DNA from: Oscillospiraceae bacterium
Lineage (GTDB): Bacteria > Bacillota > Clostridia > Oscillospirales > Oscillospiraceae
NCBI GenBank assembly: GCA_902793285.1
Contig: CADBCV010000006.1
Coordinates: 17,934 to 81,933, forward strand
Direction of reading: 5' to 3'
DNA: 64,000 nt
Made by a program: the position numbers and the translations under genes
Part shown: piece by piece, positions 11,561 to 19,340 of the stretch
Layout of the letters: each line of letters opens with the position of its first letter
Position numbering within the stretch: the first letter of the stretch is position 1
Notes under the pieces: generated by a model
What the model saw: the letters and a program-made list of their open reading frames with translations, nothing else
The model's database searches: none
What the model was told of the DNA's origin: nothing

Positions 11561-12211
11561 ATGAAAAAAACCCTGTCCGGGGCGTTTGCGCTGACGCTCG
11601 CCCTGGCGCTGCTGACAGGCTGCTCCGTGCCCGGCCTGGGCGGGGACGTGAAGACGCCCGCCCTGCCGACGCCCACCCCCACGCCCACACCGGGCATCGA
11701 GACGATCAAAACCGTCGGCGACGCGCTGGCCCTGAACTCCCCGGAGACTCAGTCCGCCGCCTATGAGACCGCCTTTGTGTACGTGTTTCTGATGAACGGC
11801 GCCTATTACCGCGCGATCGCCCCCATGACGGAGGAGACCGCCGCGGCCATCTGGGCCCTGAGCTATGATGAGAATTACGAGGCCAACTGGTCGGCGCTGG
11901 TGTCCCCGCTGCGCATCGAGAAGGTGGAAAACCTGAGCGCGCAGATCCCCACCCAGGAGGAGCTCAACACCCTCGTCGGCAAAACGGGGGCGGAGCTTCT
12001 GGAGGAGGGCTGGCAGAGCTTCGGGTATAATCTTGACACCATGGAATTTTTCCTCGCAAACGACCCCTTCAAGTATAAGGTCACCTTCGACGGGGAGATC
12101 GAGGTCGGCGAAGACTTTGACGAGCTGGACGCCATCTCCTCCCTCACGGTGAAATCCGTCGCCTTTGACGGTCTCGGCGACGCCGCGAACATCGACGGCG
12201 AGGTCGGCTGA
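11561..12211 (+). CDS. Putative lipoprotein, unknown function
   Basis: A 216-residue exported protein. It has a lipoprotein signal with lipobox LLTGC near residue 21, then a short proline-threonine linker (TPTPTPTPG), then a compact acidic domain with no motif I recognise. SD GAGGAGG precedes the ATG at 11561. It follows lon by 90 bp with its own possible -10 (TATACT 11520-11525). The Pro/Thr linker style recurs in the lipoprotein at 48820, but the folded parts do not look alike. Function unknown. Confidence 0.8.
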   Translation: MKKTLSGAFALTLALALLTGCSVPGLGGDVKTPALPTPTPTPTPGIETIKTVGDALALNSPETQSAAYETAFVYVFLMNGAYYRAIAPMTEETAAAIWALSYDENYEANWSALVSPLRIEKVENLSAQIPTQEELNTLVGKTGAELLEEGWQSFGYNLDTMEFFLANDPFKYKVTFDGEIEVGEDFDELDAISSLTVKSVAFDGLGDAANIDGEVG

Positions 12212-12247
12212 GACGCCGGGGACTTGTGGAAAAAGTACCGCACAGCC

Positions 12248-12390
12248 GCAGGGGAGGGGCTTGCCCCTCCCGTGCGCAGAAAGGTTAACATAGCAAAAAT
12301 GTACGGCGATTTCGTAGCAAGTTACGATTTCGCCGTACATTGCTTTATGATTACCCTATGCCGCCGGGAGGGGCAAGCCCCTCCCCTACG
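12248..12390. repeat. Nested inverted-repeat element, copy A
   Basis: Outer arms of 25 bp (12248-12272 and 12365-12389; GGGGAGGGGCTTGCCCCTCC type, each itself palindromic) enclose an inner hairpin of 18-nt arms (12299-12316 / 12323-12340) beginning ATGTACGGCGA. A near-identical element is at 48600 and a related one at 43736. No reading frame is inside. Confidence 0.85.
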
Positions 12391-12452
12391 CTATCATACC
12401 GACTTTTTCACAGCCGCTTTTCTTATGATTTCATAAATTTCCCGTGCGGTGC

Positions 12453-12482
12453 TTGCCCGGGGGCGCGGCTTTGTGCTATAGT
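12453..12482 (+). promoter_or_regulatory. Candidate promoter of the regulator / leader-LysM operon
   Basis: TTGCCC (12453-12458), 18 nt, TATAGT (12477-12482), 38 bp before the first gene. It lacks the TGTGACA direct repeats found upstream of the proposed target genes. Confidence 0.5.
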
Positions 12483-12519
12483 GAATGGAAAATGAAATAT
12501 GTGGAAGGAGTCTGAAAAG

Positions 12520-13029
12520 ATGGCACACCCCCTTATTAACCGGGATTTTTATGAGGCCGTGCTCCGCTTTGAAGAGAGTGAGGAGGCCCAGGATACCTAT
12601 TACCGCATCATGGATACCGAGGTCGAGCGCGGCGGCAGGCGCTACAGCGTGCGCGAGCAGATCCTGCGCGCCTACTCCATGCTCTTCTGCGACGATCTCG
12701 GCGCCTCGGCCGGGCAGATCGCCTCGCCCGAGGATGTGGAGGCCACCGCCGACCGCCTCTATGTGGGCGAGCTGCGCTTTGATCCCCAGCACTGGTACCG
12801 GATGCAGCACCACTTCCCCGTGATCGACGAGGATAACTACGATCGCTTTGCCGCCCTGGTCATCGCTGACCTCTCGGCAGGCCCCCTGCATGAGACGGCG
12901 GCGGACGGGGAGGGTATGCTCCTTGTGGGCGCGCTCAACCCCCTCGGCATGAGCCGCGACGAGCGGCAGCACCAGAAGGTGCGCGCCGTCACGCCGGCGG
13001 ACCTCCCGGGGAAGGAGGACGTGCCATGA
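12520..13029 (+). CDS. Uncharacterised cytoplasmic protein, coupled to response regulator
   Basis: A 169-residue soluble protein with no signal peptide, no membrane segment and no motif I can name. It is rich in acidic and aromatic residues (FDPQHWYRMQHHFP in the middle). SD AAGGAG sits nine nt before the ATG at 12520; the seven-residue upstream extension is rejected. Its stop overlaps the next start (ATGA at 13026), so it is translationally coupled to the receiver-winged-helix regulator. That suggests a role in the same signalling step, for example as a partner or modulator. This is inference from position only. Confidence 0.75.
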   Translation: MAHPLINRDFYEAVLRFEESEEAQDTYYRIMDTEVERGGRRYSVREQILRAYSMLFCDDLGASAGQIASPEDVEATADRLYVGELRFDPQHWYRMQHHFPVIDEDNYDRFAALVIADLSAGPLHETAADGEGMLLVGALNPLGMSRDERQHQKVRAVTPADLPGKEDVP

Positions 13030-13832
13030 CGATCCTGAACGTCCTGAAAAACGGGGAGACCCGCAGCGCCGTCGGACAGACGCTGGAGGCGATCTCGCCT
13101 GATGCCGAGCTCATGAGCTTTGAGGACGGCCTTGCCGCGCTCAAGGCCGCCCGCGAGAAGGAGATCGACGTCGCCTTCCTCGATGTGGACCTGCCGGAGC
13201 TCAGCGGTCTCGATCTCGGCCAGTATCTCCAGGAGCTCTACCCCCTGGTGAATCTCATCTATCTCGCGGACAACGGCGATAAGGGCTATGAGGCCATGGC
13301 CCAGCACGCGAGCGGCTATCTTCTGAAGCCCGCGAGCGCCGCCGCCCTGCAGCGGGAGCTGGACGATCTGCGCCACAGCGCCGTGCAGAAAAAGCACAAG
13401 CGCGTCTTCGCCCAGACCTTCGGGAACTTTGAGCTTTTTGTGGACGGGCAGCCCGTGGCGTTCAAATATTCCAAGACCAAGGAGATCGTGGCCCTTCTCA
13501 TCAATAACCGCGGGGCCCAGACCACAAACGGCGAAATCATCGCCACCCTCTGGGAGGACGAGGGGGACCCGGAGAAGAAGGGCTCCTACCTCTCAAATCT
13601 CCGCCAGGACCTGCAGAACACCTTCTCGCGCCTCAAGCTCACAGGCATCCTCATCAAGCAGCGCGGCAGTCTTGCCATCGCGGCCGACCGCATCGAGTGC
13701 GATCTGTACGACTGGCTCGAGAAGCGGCAGGAGTCCCGCTATCACTACCTCGGCGACTACATGAACCAGTACAGCTGGCCGGAGGTCATGCACGCGGAGC
13801 TGGACGAGATCAGTTGGTCCTTCGATGCGTGA
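13026..13832 (+). CDS. Orphan response regulator: receiver plus SARP/OmpR-type winged helix
   Basis: A 268-residue regulator. Residues 1-115 form a receiver domain with the phospho-acceptor Asp in FLDVDLPELSG and the Lys of YLLKPAS. Residues 130-225 form a winged helix of the trans_reg_C/SARP type (FGNFELFVDGQPVAFKYSK, then TNGEIIATLWED). The C-terminal tail is short, with no full BTAD domain. No histidine kinase is nearby. Such winged helices bind direct repeats with 10-11 bp period next to the -35 region, which is exactly the motif found upstream of the secreted protein at 15670 and two leader-LysM genes. It is 24 nt upstream of leader-LysM 1. Control of that set is inferred. Confidence 0.88.
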   Translation: MTILNVLKNGETRSAVGQTLEAISPDAELMSFEDGLAALKAAREKEIDVAFLDVDLPELSGLDLGQYLQELYPLVNLIYLADNGDKGYEAMAQHASGYLLKPASAAALQRELDDLRHSAVQKKHKRVFAQTFGNFELFVDGQPVAFKYSKTKEIVALLINNRGAQTTNGEIIATLWEDEGDPEKKGSYLSNLRQDLQNTFSRLKLTGILIKQRGSLAIAADRIECDLYDWLEKRQESRYHYLGDYMNQYSWPEVMHAELDEISWSFDA

Positions 13833-13856
13833 TACATAGAGACAGGAGACACAGAA

Positions 13857-14075
13857 ATGGAAAAACGATTCATGAAGCTGAGCGATGAGGATCTCGCGGG
13901 GGCGTCCGGCGGCTACGCGGGGCCGACCTTCGTCTACACCTTCCAGCAGGGGGACGATCTCTACCAGCTTGCCACGCGCTACGGCGCCACCGTCCGCGTC
14001 CTGCTGGAGCTCAACAACATCCAGAGCGCAAGCCAGATCAAGCCCGGCACGCGCCTTCTGATCCCCCAGCGCTGA
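13857..14075 (+). CDS. Leader-LysM mini-protein 1 (double-glycine leader + LysM)
   Basis: A 72-residue protein. Residues 1-19 form a bacteriocin-type leader, KLSDEDLAGASGG, with Gly-Gly at 18-19; in known systems a C39-peptidase ABC exporter cuts after this. The mature part is one LysM domain (FVYTFQQGDDLYQLATRYG ... LLELNNIQ ... IKPGTRLLIP), a fold that binds N-acetylglucosamine-containing peptidoglycan. SD CAGGAGA fixes the start. It lies between the orphan regulator and a YdcF-type membrane protein in an apparent operon. Two further genes with the same plan are at 17696 and 23980. Export to the cell wall is inferred; no exporter is in the window. Confidence 0.88.
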   Translation: MEKRFMKLSDEDLAGASGGYAGPTFVYTFQQGDDLYQLATRYGATVRVLLELNNIQSASQIKPGTRLLIPQR

Positions 14076-14076
14076 G

Positions 14077-15510
14077 ATGCGAAAAACGCTTCTTGCGCTG
14101 CTTTTGGCCCTCGCTGCCTGGACCGGGATCTTTGCCCTCTGCCTGCTTTTCGGCGGGGGCGGGCTGACGCTGTATTTCGAGATCCCGCCCGAGGCGGAGG
14201 GGGTGCGCTTTGAGACAGAGCCCGCGGGGATCGTGGCGCTCGCAGACACAAGCTATTCCGCGGACGGGGCAGAGCTCTTACTGCACCTGCGCGCCGAGAG
14301 CCGCGGCGTGACCCAGGGCATCCTGCGCTGGGACGGCGTGGGGGAGGAGAGCTTTTACGCGCCCGAGATCCGCATGACGCTGCGCGCGCTGCCCTTCGGC
14401 ATTTTAAGCGACAGCCTCACGGGAAACTTTACCGGCTGGGGCTATCTCGCCGTCTGCCTCTCCCTCTTTCTTCTGACGGCGGCGCTGATCCTCTTTCTCG
14501 CCTCTCAGAGAGAGCGGCGGCACGCCTTTTACTCCTACCGCGCGACGGGGGAGCTGGGCCTTGCGCTGTTTCTGCTGCTGGCGGGCTTTTTCCGCGCGGA
14601 CACGGTTCTGCCCTTCCTGCGCGGGGAGAACGCCGGCACTGTCTGGGCCCTGCTCATCGGGGCCATCGTCTCCGCCCAGACCTTCATGCGCTGGACGGCG
14701 GTGGCGCTCGGGGCCTTTTCCCTGCTGCTTGCGGTGAGCAATCTCGTGCTCGTCCGGCACGAGGGGGCGCGCCCCGCCAACATGCTCGGCATCGCGGTGG
14801 GCCTTGTGATCGTCGGGGGCGCGGCCTTCGGCATCTGGATGTCCCGTTCCATGCTGACCTTCCCGCTGAGAAACGTGCTCTTAAACACCTATGCCGGCGT
14901 CTTCGTCTATCTGGAGTGCCTGCTCGCCGCGACGGTGGTCCACGCTGTCCGGGCCGGACGGCACGAGCCGGACTATGACAAGGACTATATCCTCGTGCTG
15001 GGCTGCCGCATCCGGCCGGACGGGACGCTCTACCCCCTGATCCGCGGGCGCGTGGACCGGGCCATCGCCTTCTGGCGGGCGCAGCTCGCCGCGACGGGAA
15101 AGCGCGCGATCCTGGTCCCGAGCGGCGGTCGGGGCGGGGATGAGCCGATGTCCGAGGGTGAGGCCATGGCGCGCTACATGCTCGAGCAGGGCATCCCGGC
15201 GGACGCCGTTCTGCCGGAGTGCGAGTCCGCGACCACGCGGGAAAACCTGCTCTTCTCCCGCAGGCTCACAGGGGAGGGGAGCCGGGTCGCCTTCGCCACC
15301 TCGAGCTACCATGTGTACCGGGGCGGCATCCTCGCGGCCGATCTCGGCTGGAACATCGACGGTATGGGCAGCCGGACCCGCTGGTACTTCTGGCCGAACG
15401 CCTTCCTGCGGGAGTTTATCGGGCTGCTCACCTCCACCCGCCTGCAGCAGGTCACGGCCCTCGCCCTCATCGTGATCCTCAGCGTGGGGCTCACCCTGCT
15501 CGTGATGTGA
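14077..15510 (+). CDS. YdcF/DUF218-type polytopic membrane protein
   Basis: A 477-residue membrane protein. It has an N-terminal signal anchor, a short external domain, then about six to seven membrane segments, then a DUF218 domain (YILVLGCRIRPDGTLYPLIRGRVDRA, later SGGRGGDEPMSEGEAM) and a last helix at the C terminus. DUF218 proteins such as ElyC and SanA act in envelope or peptidoglycan-precursor homeostasis in other bacteria; the precise reaction is unknown. The ATG is one nt after the stop of leader-LysM 1 with no clear SD, so it is translationally coupled. The stop codon lies inside the first TGTGACA box of the next promoter. Confidence 0.85.
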   Translation: MRKTLLALLLALAAWTGIFALCLLFGGGGLTLYFEIPPEAEGVRFETEPAGIVALADTSYSADGAELLLHLRAESRGVTQGILRWDGVGEESFYAPEIRMTLRALPFGILSDSLTGNFTGWGYLAVCLSLFLLTAALILFLASQRERRHAFYSYRATGELGLALFLLLAGFFRADTVLPFLRGENAGTVWALLIGAIVSAQTFMRWTAVALGAFSLLLAVSNLVLVRHEGARPANMLGIAVGLVIVGGAAFGIWMSRSMLTFPLRNVLLNTYAGVFVYLECLLAATVVHAVRAGRHEPDYDKDYILVLGCRIRPDGTLYPLIRGRVDRAIAFWRAQLAATGKRAILVPSGGRGGDEPMSEGEAMARYMLEQGIPADAVLPECESATTRENLLFSRRLTGEGSRVAFATSSYHVYRGGILAADLGWNIDGMGSRTRWYFWPNAFLREFIGLLTSTRLQQVTALALIVILSVGLTLLVM

Positions 15511-15539
15511 CACTTTTGTGACAATATCCGGGTTATGAT
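15506..15539 (+). promoter_or_regulatory. TGTGACA direct-repeat promoter, copy 1 (secreted repeat protein)
   Basis: TGTGACA (15506-15512), CTTT, TGTGACA (15517-15523), 10 nt, then -10 TATGAT (15534-15539). The heptamers have an 11-bp period, and no consensus -35 is present, as expected for an activator-dependent promoter. The 120-nt leader contains a hairpin around CCTGCGTT/AACGCAGG (15621-15642). Confidence 0.8.
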
Positions 15540-15669
15540 CTATAAAAATCCTGCCCTGCGAAGCGGTGGAAAACACTGGACAAGCGGGGAAGATTATGTT
15601 AACATATATCTGTAAACCCGCCTGCGTTTTACGAGAACGCAGGCCAGAAAGAACGAGAGGAGACCATCT

Positions 15670-17619
15670 ATGAAAAAACGCATACTCAGCTTCCTGCTCG
15701 CGGCGCTGATGCTGTTTTCGCTGGCACTCTGCGGAAGCGGCGCGGCCCTCGCCGATGAGGGCACGGATATCGACGCCCAGCTCAACCTGATCTTTTCCCA
15801 GATCGGAAACCTGCTGCAGCAAAACGGCGAGCTGACCTGGTACTACACTGTTACGGACCTCGACCACAACGGCCGTCTGGAGTTCATCGCGGCGGCCCAG
15901 CATCCAGAGGACCGCTCCACGAACCTCCACATCTGGGAGGTCACCACGGACAAGACCGCCCTCACCGAGGACAGCGTCAGCAAGCAGGCGGAGGAGTCCT
16001 TCCCCGACATCCTCACCGACAGCGCGGACACCTATCATGATCTTGCCACTGACTCCTGGTTTTACATGTTCTATGACAACGTGATCCTCTCCGCGAACGA
16101 GGTCTTCACCAGCAAGAGCGCCTACCGGCTCAAGGACGGCGTCATCGGCTACCTCGCCTACGCCGTTGAACACACCGTGGTCGAAAACGGCTACCGCAAC
16201 GTCACCCACATGGACCAGAACGGCAACAGCATCTCGGCCGAGCAGTTTAACGCCGCCGGTGAGGGGGCCTTCTCCGGCTGCGAGAGAAGCAGCACGAACT
16301 TTGACTGGATCACGGCCGCGGACGCAAATTCCCTCGCCCGCCTCGCCGACTGCTACGCGGTCTTCACGGGAAGGAAGAACGCGCCCCAGTCCTTCCCCGT
16401 GCCGAAGCCTGCGGCGCTCGAAAAGCCGGTCGCTACCGCCGCGCCCTCGCCCTCGCCCGCGCAGAATAACGACGCCGTGGTCTACCTCTCCGTGACCAAG
16501 AACCCCACCAACGAAAACCGCAAGGTCGGCGACACCGCCTACTTTGTCTCCTGTGCCAACGCCTTTGACTCCCTCACCTGGACCATGGTCGCCCCCGGCG
16601 GCGGCGAGTACTCCATCCAGAACTTCCAGAACCTGTACCCCGCGTGCCCTGTCTCCGGCCAGTACAGCACGACCCTCTCAATCGGCAAGCTGACCGCCGA
16701 TCTTAATAGCTGGGGTGCCTATTGCACCTTCAACTACAAGGGTCAGACTGCCCGCACTTCGACGGCGTACATTTATGTCACCCAGCAGCAGGAAAAGAAA
16801 AATCCGAGCGGCACCTACTCCGGAAGCGTTGTCGACTGGACCTTCAGCACGGTGACCGTGAGCGTCAACGGTGTCAATGCCGTGATCCCCTGGGGCCTCT
16901 GCGATGTGGAAGGCGATCTCTACTACGGCGCGTCCGCGTCCGTTGTCTATAACGGCAAGGACATCACCTACTGCTACATCAAGGGCAGCTATACGCCTGC
17001 GCCCACCTACGGCTCCATGAGCGGCACAATATACAGCGACACGGCCTCCACCGTGTATGTGGTACTGCAAAACGGGTTGGGCCTGCATCTCAACGCCTAT
17101 CTTGTCAACTGGGTCAGCGGCAGTGTTCTCGACGGTGCGGGCTGCACCGTGTACTACACCGACTATCCGAGCGGCGACACCGTCTATCAGATCGACGTCT
17201 ACGGTTACACGCCGCAGCCGGTGTACGGTACGATGAACGGCACAGCCTATGAGGGCGGCGGCGGTTTCGCCATCTATTTGACGAACGGCAGCCAGGTCTA
17301 TGTTGACTCGTGGCTCTGCAATGTGGTCGGCACTTTCTACGACGGCGCCGGCTGCGTTGTTGAATACACCGACTACCCGAGCAGTGACAACATCTATTCG
17401 GTCACGATCTACGGCAATCAGGGCCTGGTCGTCGATCCCTATCCCGTCAACAACGACAACGACTATGACTGGCCCAGCTACGACGATTTTGACTACGAAG
17501 ACTGGACCGACTACGGCGGCTGGGCAGGCTCCAGCACCGTGACCTGCCCCAACTGCCTGAGCGAGGTCGCCTCGGCCTACGACAACTGCCCCAACTGCGG
17601 CGCCTCACTCTGGAGCTGA
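15670..17619 (+). CDS. Secreted protein with triple beta repeat and C-terminal zinc ribbon
   Basis: A 649-residue protein. A Sec signal peptide ends near residue 28 (AALA). Residues 30-250 form an uncharacterised N-terminal domain, followed by a proline-rich linker and an Ig-like segment (about 280-375). Three related units of about 70 residues begin near 381, 447 and 519 and share YGSMSGTIYS / YGTMNGTAYE starts and DGAGCTVYYTDYPSGD-like ends. After an Asp/Tyr-rich stretch, the last 24 residues are CPNC-x11-CPNCG, a zinc-ribbon pattern normally cytoplasmic and odd on an exported protein. Promoter copy 1 of the direct-repeat motif drives it, and leader-LysM 2 follows directly. Confidence 0.82.
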   Translation: MKKRILSFLLAALMLFSLALCGSGAALADEGTDIDAQLNLIFSQIGNLLQQNGELTWYYTVTDLDHNGRLEFIAAAQHPEDRSTNLHIWEVTTDKTALTEDSVSKQAEESFPDILTDSADTYHDLATDSWFYMFYDNVILSANEVFTSKSAYRLKDGVIGYLAYAVEHTVVENGYRNVTHMDQNGNSISAEQFNAAGEGAFSGCERSSTNFDWITAADANSLARLADCYAVFTGRKNAPQSFPVPKPAALEKPVATAAPSPSPAQNNDAVVYLSVTKNPTNENRKVGDTAYFVSCANAFDSLTWTMVAPGGGEYSIQNFQNLYPACPVSGQYSTTLSIGKLTADLNSWGAYCTFNYKGQTARTSTAYIYVTQQQEKKNPSGTYSGSVVDWTFSTVTVSVNGVNAVIPWGLCDVEGDLYYGASASVVYNGKDITYCYIKGSYTPAPTYGSMSGTIYSDTASTVYVVLQNGLGLHLNAYLVNWVSGSVLDGAGCTVYYTDYPSGDTVYQIDVYGYTPQPVYGTMNGTAYEGGGGFAIYLTNGSQVYVDSWLCNVVGTFYDGAGCVVEYTDYPSSDNIYSVTIYGNQGLVVDPYPVNNDNDYDWPSYDDFDYEDWTDYGGWAGSSTVTCPNCLSEVASAYDNCPNCGASLWS

Positions 17620-17624
17620 CGGCG

Positions 17625-17658
17625 TGTGACACTTGTGTGACAGAAGCCGTGCTATACT
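17625..17658 (+). promoter_or_regulatory. TGTGACA direct-repeat promoter, copy 2 (leader-LysM 2)
   Basis: TGTGACA (17625-17631), CTTG, TGTGACA (17636-17642), 10 nt, -10 TATACT (17653-17658). It begins six nt after the stop of the secreted repeat protein, so the small gene has its own promoter. Confidence 0.82.
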
Positions 17659-17695
17659 GTGCACACAAACAAAAAAGAAACGGAGGAATTTCAAT

Positions 17696-17908
17696 ATGAA
17701 TCTCAACAAAGTTGCCATGAGCGATGACCAGCTCGATCAAGTCAGCGGCGGCACCATGATCCCCCACCAGATCCAGCCCGGCGAGAGCCTGGATATGATC
17801 GTGGCGAAGTACCACAACCGCTTCACCAAGGCCCAGCTTGCCCAGTGGAACAACATGAGCGAGAATGGCACCCTGAAGGCCGGCGAGACTCTCAAGATCT
17901 ACTTCTGA
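17696..17908 (+). CDS. Leader-LysM mini-protein 2
   Basis: A 70-residue protein built like the one at 13857. The leader AMSDDQLDQVSGG has Gly-Gly at residues 18-19, and a single LysM domain follows (HQIQPGESLDMIVAKYH ... LAQWNNMSE ... LKAGETLKIYF). The ATG at 17696 has GGAGG nine nt upstream; the longer frame from 17633 has no SD and overlaps the promoter. An intrinsic terminator closes the transcript, so it is monocistronic. Export by a C39-peptidase ABC transporter and binding to peptidoglycan are inferred from the two domains. Confidence 0.88.
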   Translation: MNLNKVAMSDDQLDQVSGGTMIPHQIQPGESLDMIVAKYHNRFTKAQLAQWNNMSENGTLKAGETLKIYF

Positions 17909-17916
17909 ACCAAAGC

Positions 17917-17952
17917 AAAAACCCGACACGCCATGCGGCGTGCCGGGTTTTC
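17917..17952 (+). terminator. Intrinsic terminator after leader-LysM 2
   Basis: AAAACCCG and CACGCC pair across loop ATGC with GGCGTG and CGGGTTTT. Confidence 0.88.
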
Positions 17953-17978
17953 CAATCTCACTTTTGCGAGGTGCGCGG

Positions 17979-18635
17979 ATGCGAACAGATTATACCGACG
18001 AGACCATGAACCCCGCGGGCTTTGTCCTGCTGGCCGATTACGTCCCCCATATCGTCCAGGAGATCCGCTATTACTCCACCTATAACTTCATCGGCGAGCG
18101 CATCGACGGCTACGAGGAGCCCTGCGCCATCCTGAGCATCGAGGCCGCCCGGGCGCTCAAGGCCGCCAGCAGCGAGCTCATGGTCCAGGGCTACCGGCTC
18201 AAGGTCTTCGACGCCTACCGCCCCGCCTGCGCCGTCAAGCACTTCGTCCTCTGGGGGATCGAGGATCAGGACGTGCGCATGAAGCCCTATTTCTACCCGA
18301 CGCTCGAAAAGCAGGAGCTCTTCGCGCGGGGCTATATCGCCAAGCAGTCCAGCCACAGCCGGGGCAGCGCCGTGGATCTCACCCTCCTCGACATGAAGAC
18401 GGGCAAAGAACTCGACATGGGCAGCCCCTTCGATCTCTTTTCCGAGGCGTCCCACCCGGACTTCCGGGGCATCACCCAGGAGCAGTATGAAAACCGTATG
18501 CTCCTGCGCGGCGTCATGATCCGAAACGGCTTTCAGCCCATCGACTGCGAGTGGTGGCACTTCTCCTTAAAGCATGAGCCCTACCCCGACACCTATTTTA
18601 ATTTCCCCGTCTCCTCGGCCTACCTGAGACGGTGA
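17979..18635 (+). CDS. VanX/DdpX-type D-Ala-D-Ala dipeptidase (M15D)
   Basis: A 218-residue zinc dipeptidase. Zinc ligands and catalytic residues are visible in SSHSRGSAVDLTL (His, Asp) and CEWWHF (Glu base, His), with FDAYRP, the Arg-containing substrate loop. The family cleaves D-Ala-D-Ala, either for vancomycin resistance or for recycling cell-wall dipeptide. No vanH/vanA ligase, vanR/vanS pair or signal peptide is present, so cytoplasmic recycling is the simpler reading. The ATG at 17979 follows GAGGTG. It lies next to the LysM and YdcF genes, which fits a cell-wall neighbourhood. Confidence 0.92.
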   Translation: MRTDYTDETMNPAGFVLLADYVPHIVQEIRYYSTYNFIGERIDGYEEPCAILSIEAARALKAASSELMVQGYRLKVFDAYRPACAVKHFVLWGIEDQDVRMKPYFYPTLEKQELFARGYIAKQSSHSRGSAVDLTLLDMKTGKELDMGSPFDLFSEASHPDFRGITQEQYENRMLLRGVMIRNGFQPIDCEWWHFSLKHEPYPDTYFNFPVSSAYLRR

Positions 18636-19340
18636 TCGATCCCCTCAGCGCCGCAGTACGTTGTAACAATATCTGTCATCTCCTAATAATAGATCGCGGT
18701 AAAACGTTCGTCCACTCCGTAGGGGCGCCCGCAAGCCCGCGATCCGGTACAGGCGTACCACGATGCGCGAATGCTGCCGCATCACCGTAGGGGAGGGGCT
18801 TGCCCCTCCCGCGCACGGAAAGCGACGTTTTTCCCCCGCGCCCGGGCGAACAGGTAAAACCGACATGGTGCCCCCGGGCCGCCGAGGGCGTCGGCCCCTA
18901 CGGAGCGGACGGACATTTTTGCCGTTTTATCGCACATATCTAATGCGGTGAGGTTTCGGGCGGGGCGAGCCGCCGCCCCTACGGCGTGGTCGGACATTTT
19001 GCTTCTCTACGCACATTCTCGATGTGATTGGGTTTTGGACGCTCCCGCAAGGCCCCCTTGCCTAAAGGGGGCTGGCACCAGTGCGCACACTGGTGACTGG
19101 GGGATACCATTCTTGCAAGCCGCTCAAAAGGACGCACATTCTGTATCCCTCCGTCAGCTCGCAGGCTCGCTGCCACCCCGCAGCGCCTGTCGTAGGGGCC
19201 GACGCCCTCGGCGGCCCGCGCGGGGAAACCGACGGTTATGCTCCGCGCCCGGGCGAATGCGTAAAACCAACATGGTACCGCCGGGCGAATGATATCCGCC
19301 CCTACGGTAACTTTTTTATTCGGAATTAGTATGAATTACT
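18636..19340. repeat. Gene-free mosaic of CCGTAGGGG-type palindromic repeats
   Basis: This 700-bp stretch has no supported gene. From 18717 to 19316 it holds repeat arms bounded by CCGTAGGGG or CCCCTACGG: the GGGGAGGGGCTTGCCCCTCC type at 18788, GCCGACGCCCTCGGCGGC type near 18880 and 19197, and a GGCGAATGATATCCGCC type near 19290. A shared middle segment (CGCCCGGGCGAA ... TAAAACC) occurs near 18840 and 19247. A CCCCCTT...AAGGGGG hairpin lies near 19050. Confidence 0.8.

Noticed and set aside
13857-14075. Classical bacteriocin gene
   Set aside because: The leader is bacteriocin-like, but the mature part is a LysM domain instead of a short pore-forming or modified peptide, and no immunity gene is present.
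17979-18635. Part of a vancomycin resistance cluster
   Set aside because: The VanX-type gene lacks vanH, a D-Ala-D-Lac ligase and a vanR/vanS pair nearby; the two VanY-type genes are 42 kb away, so recycling is more likely.
18717-19316. CRISPR array
   Set aside because: The repeats are palindromic, of several types and unevenly spaced; there are no regular spacers and no cas genes in the window.
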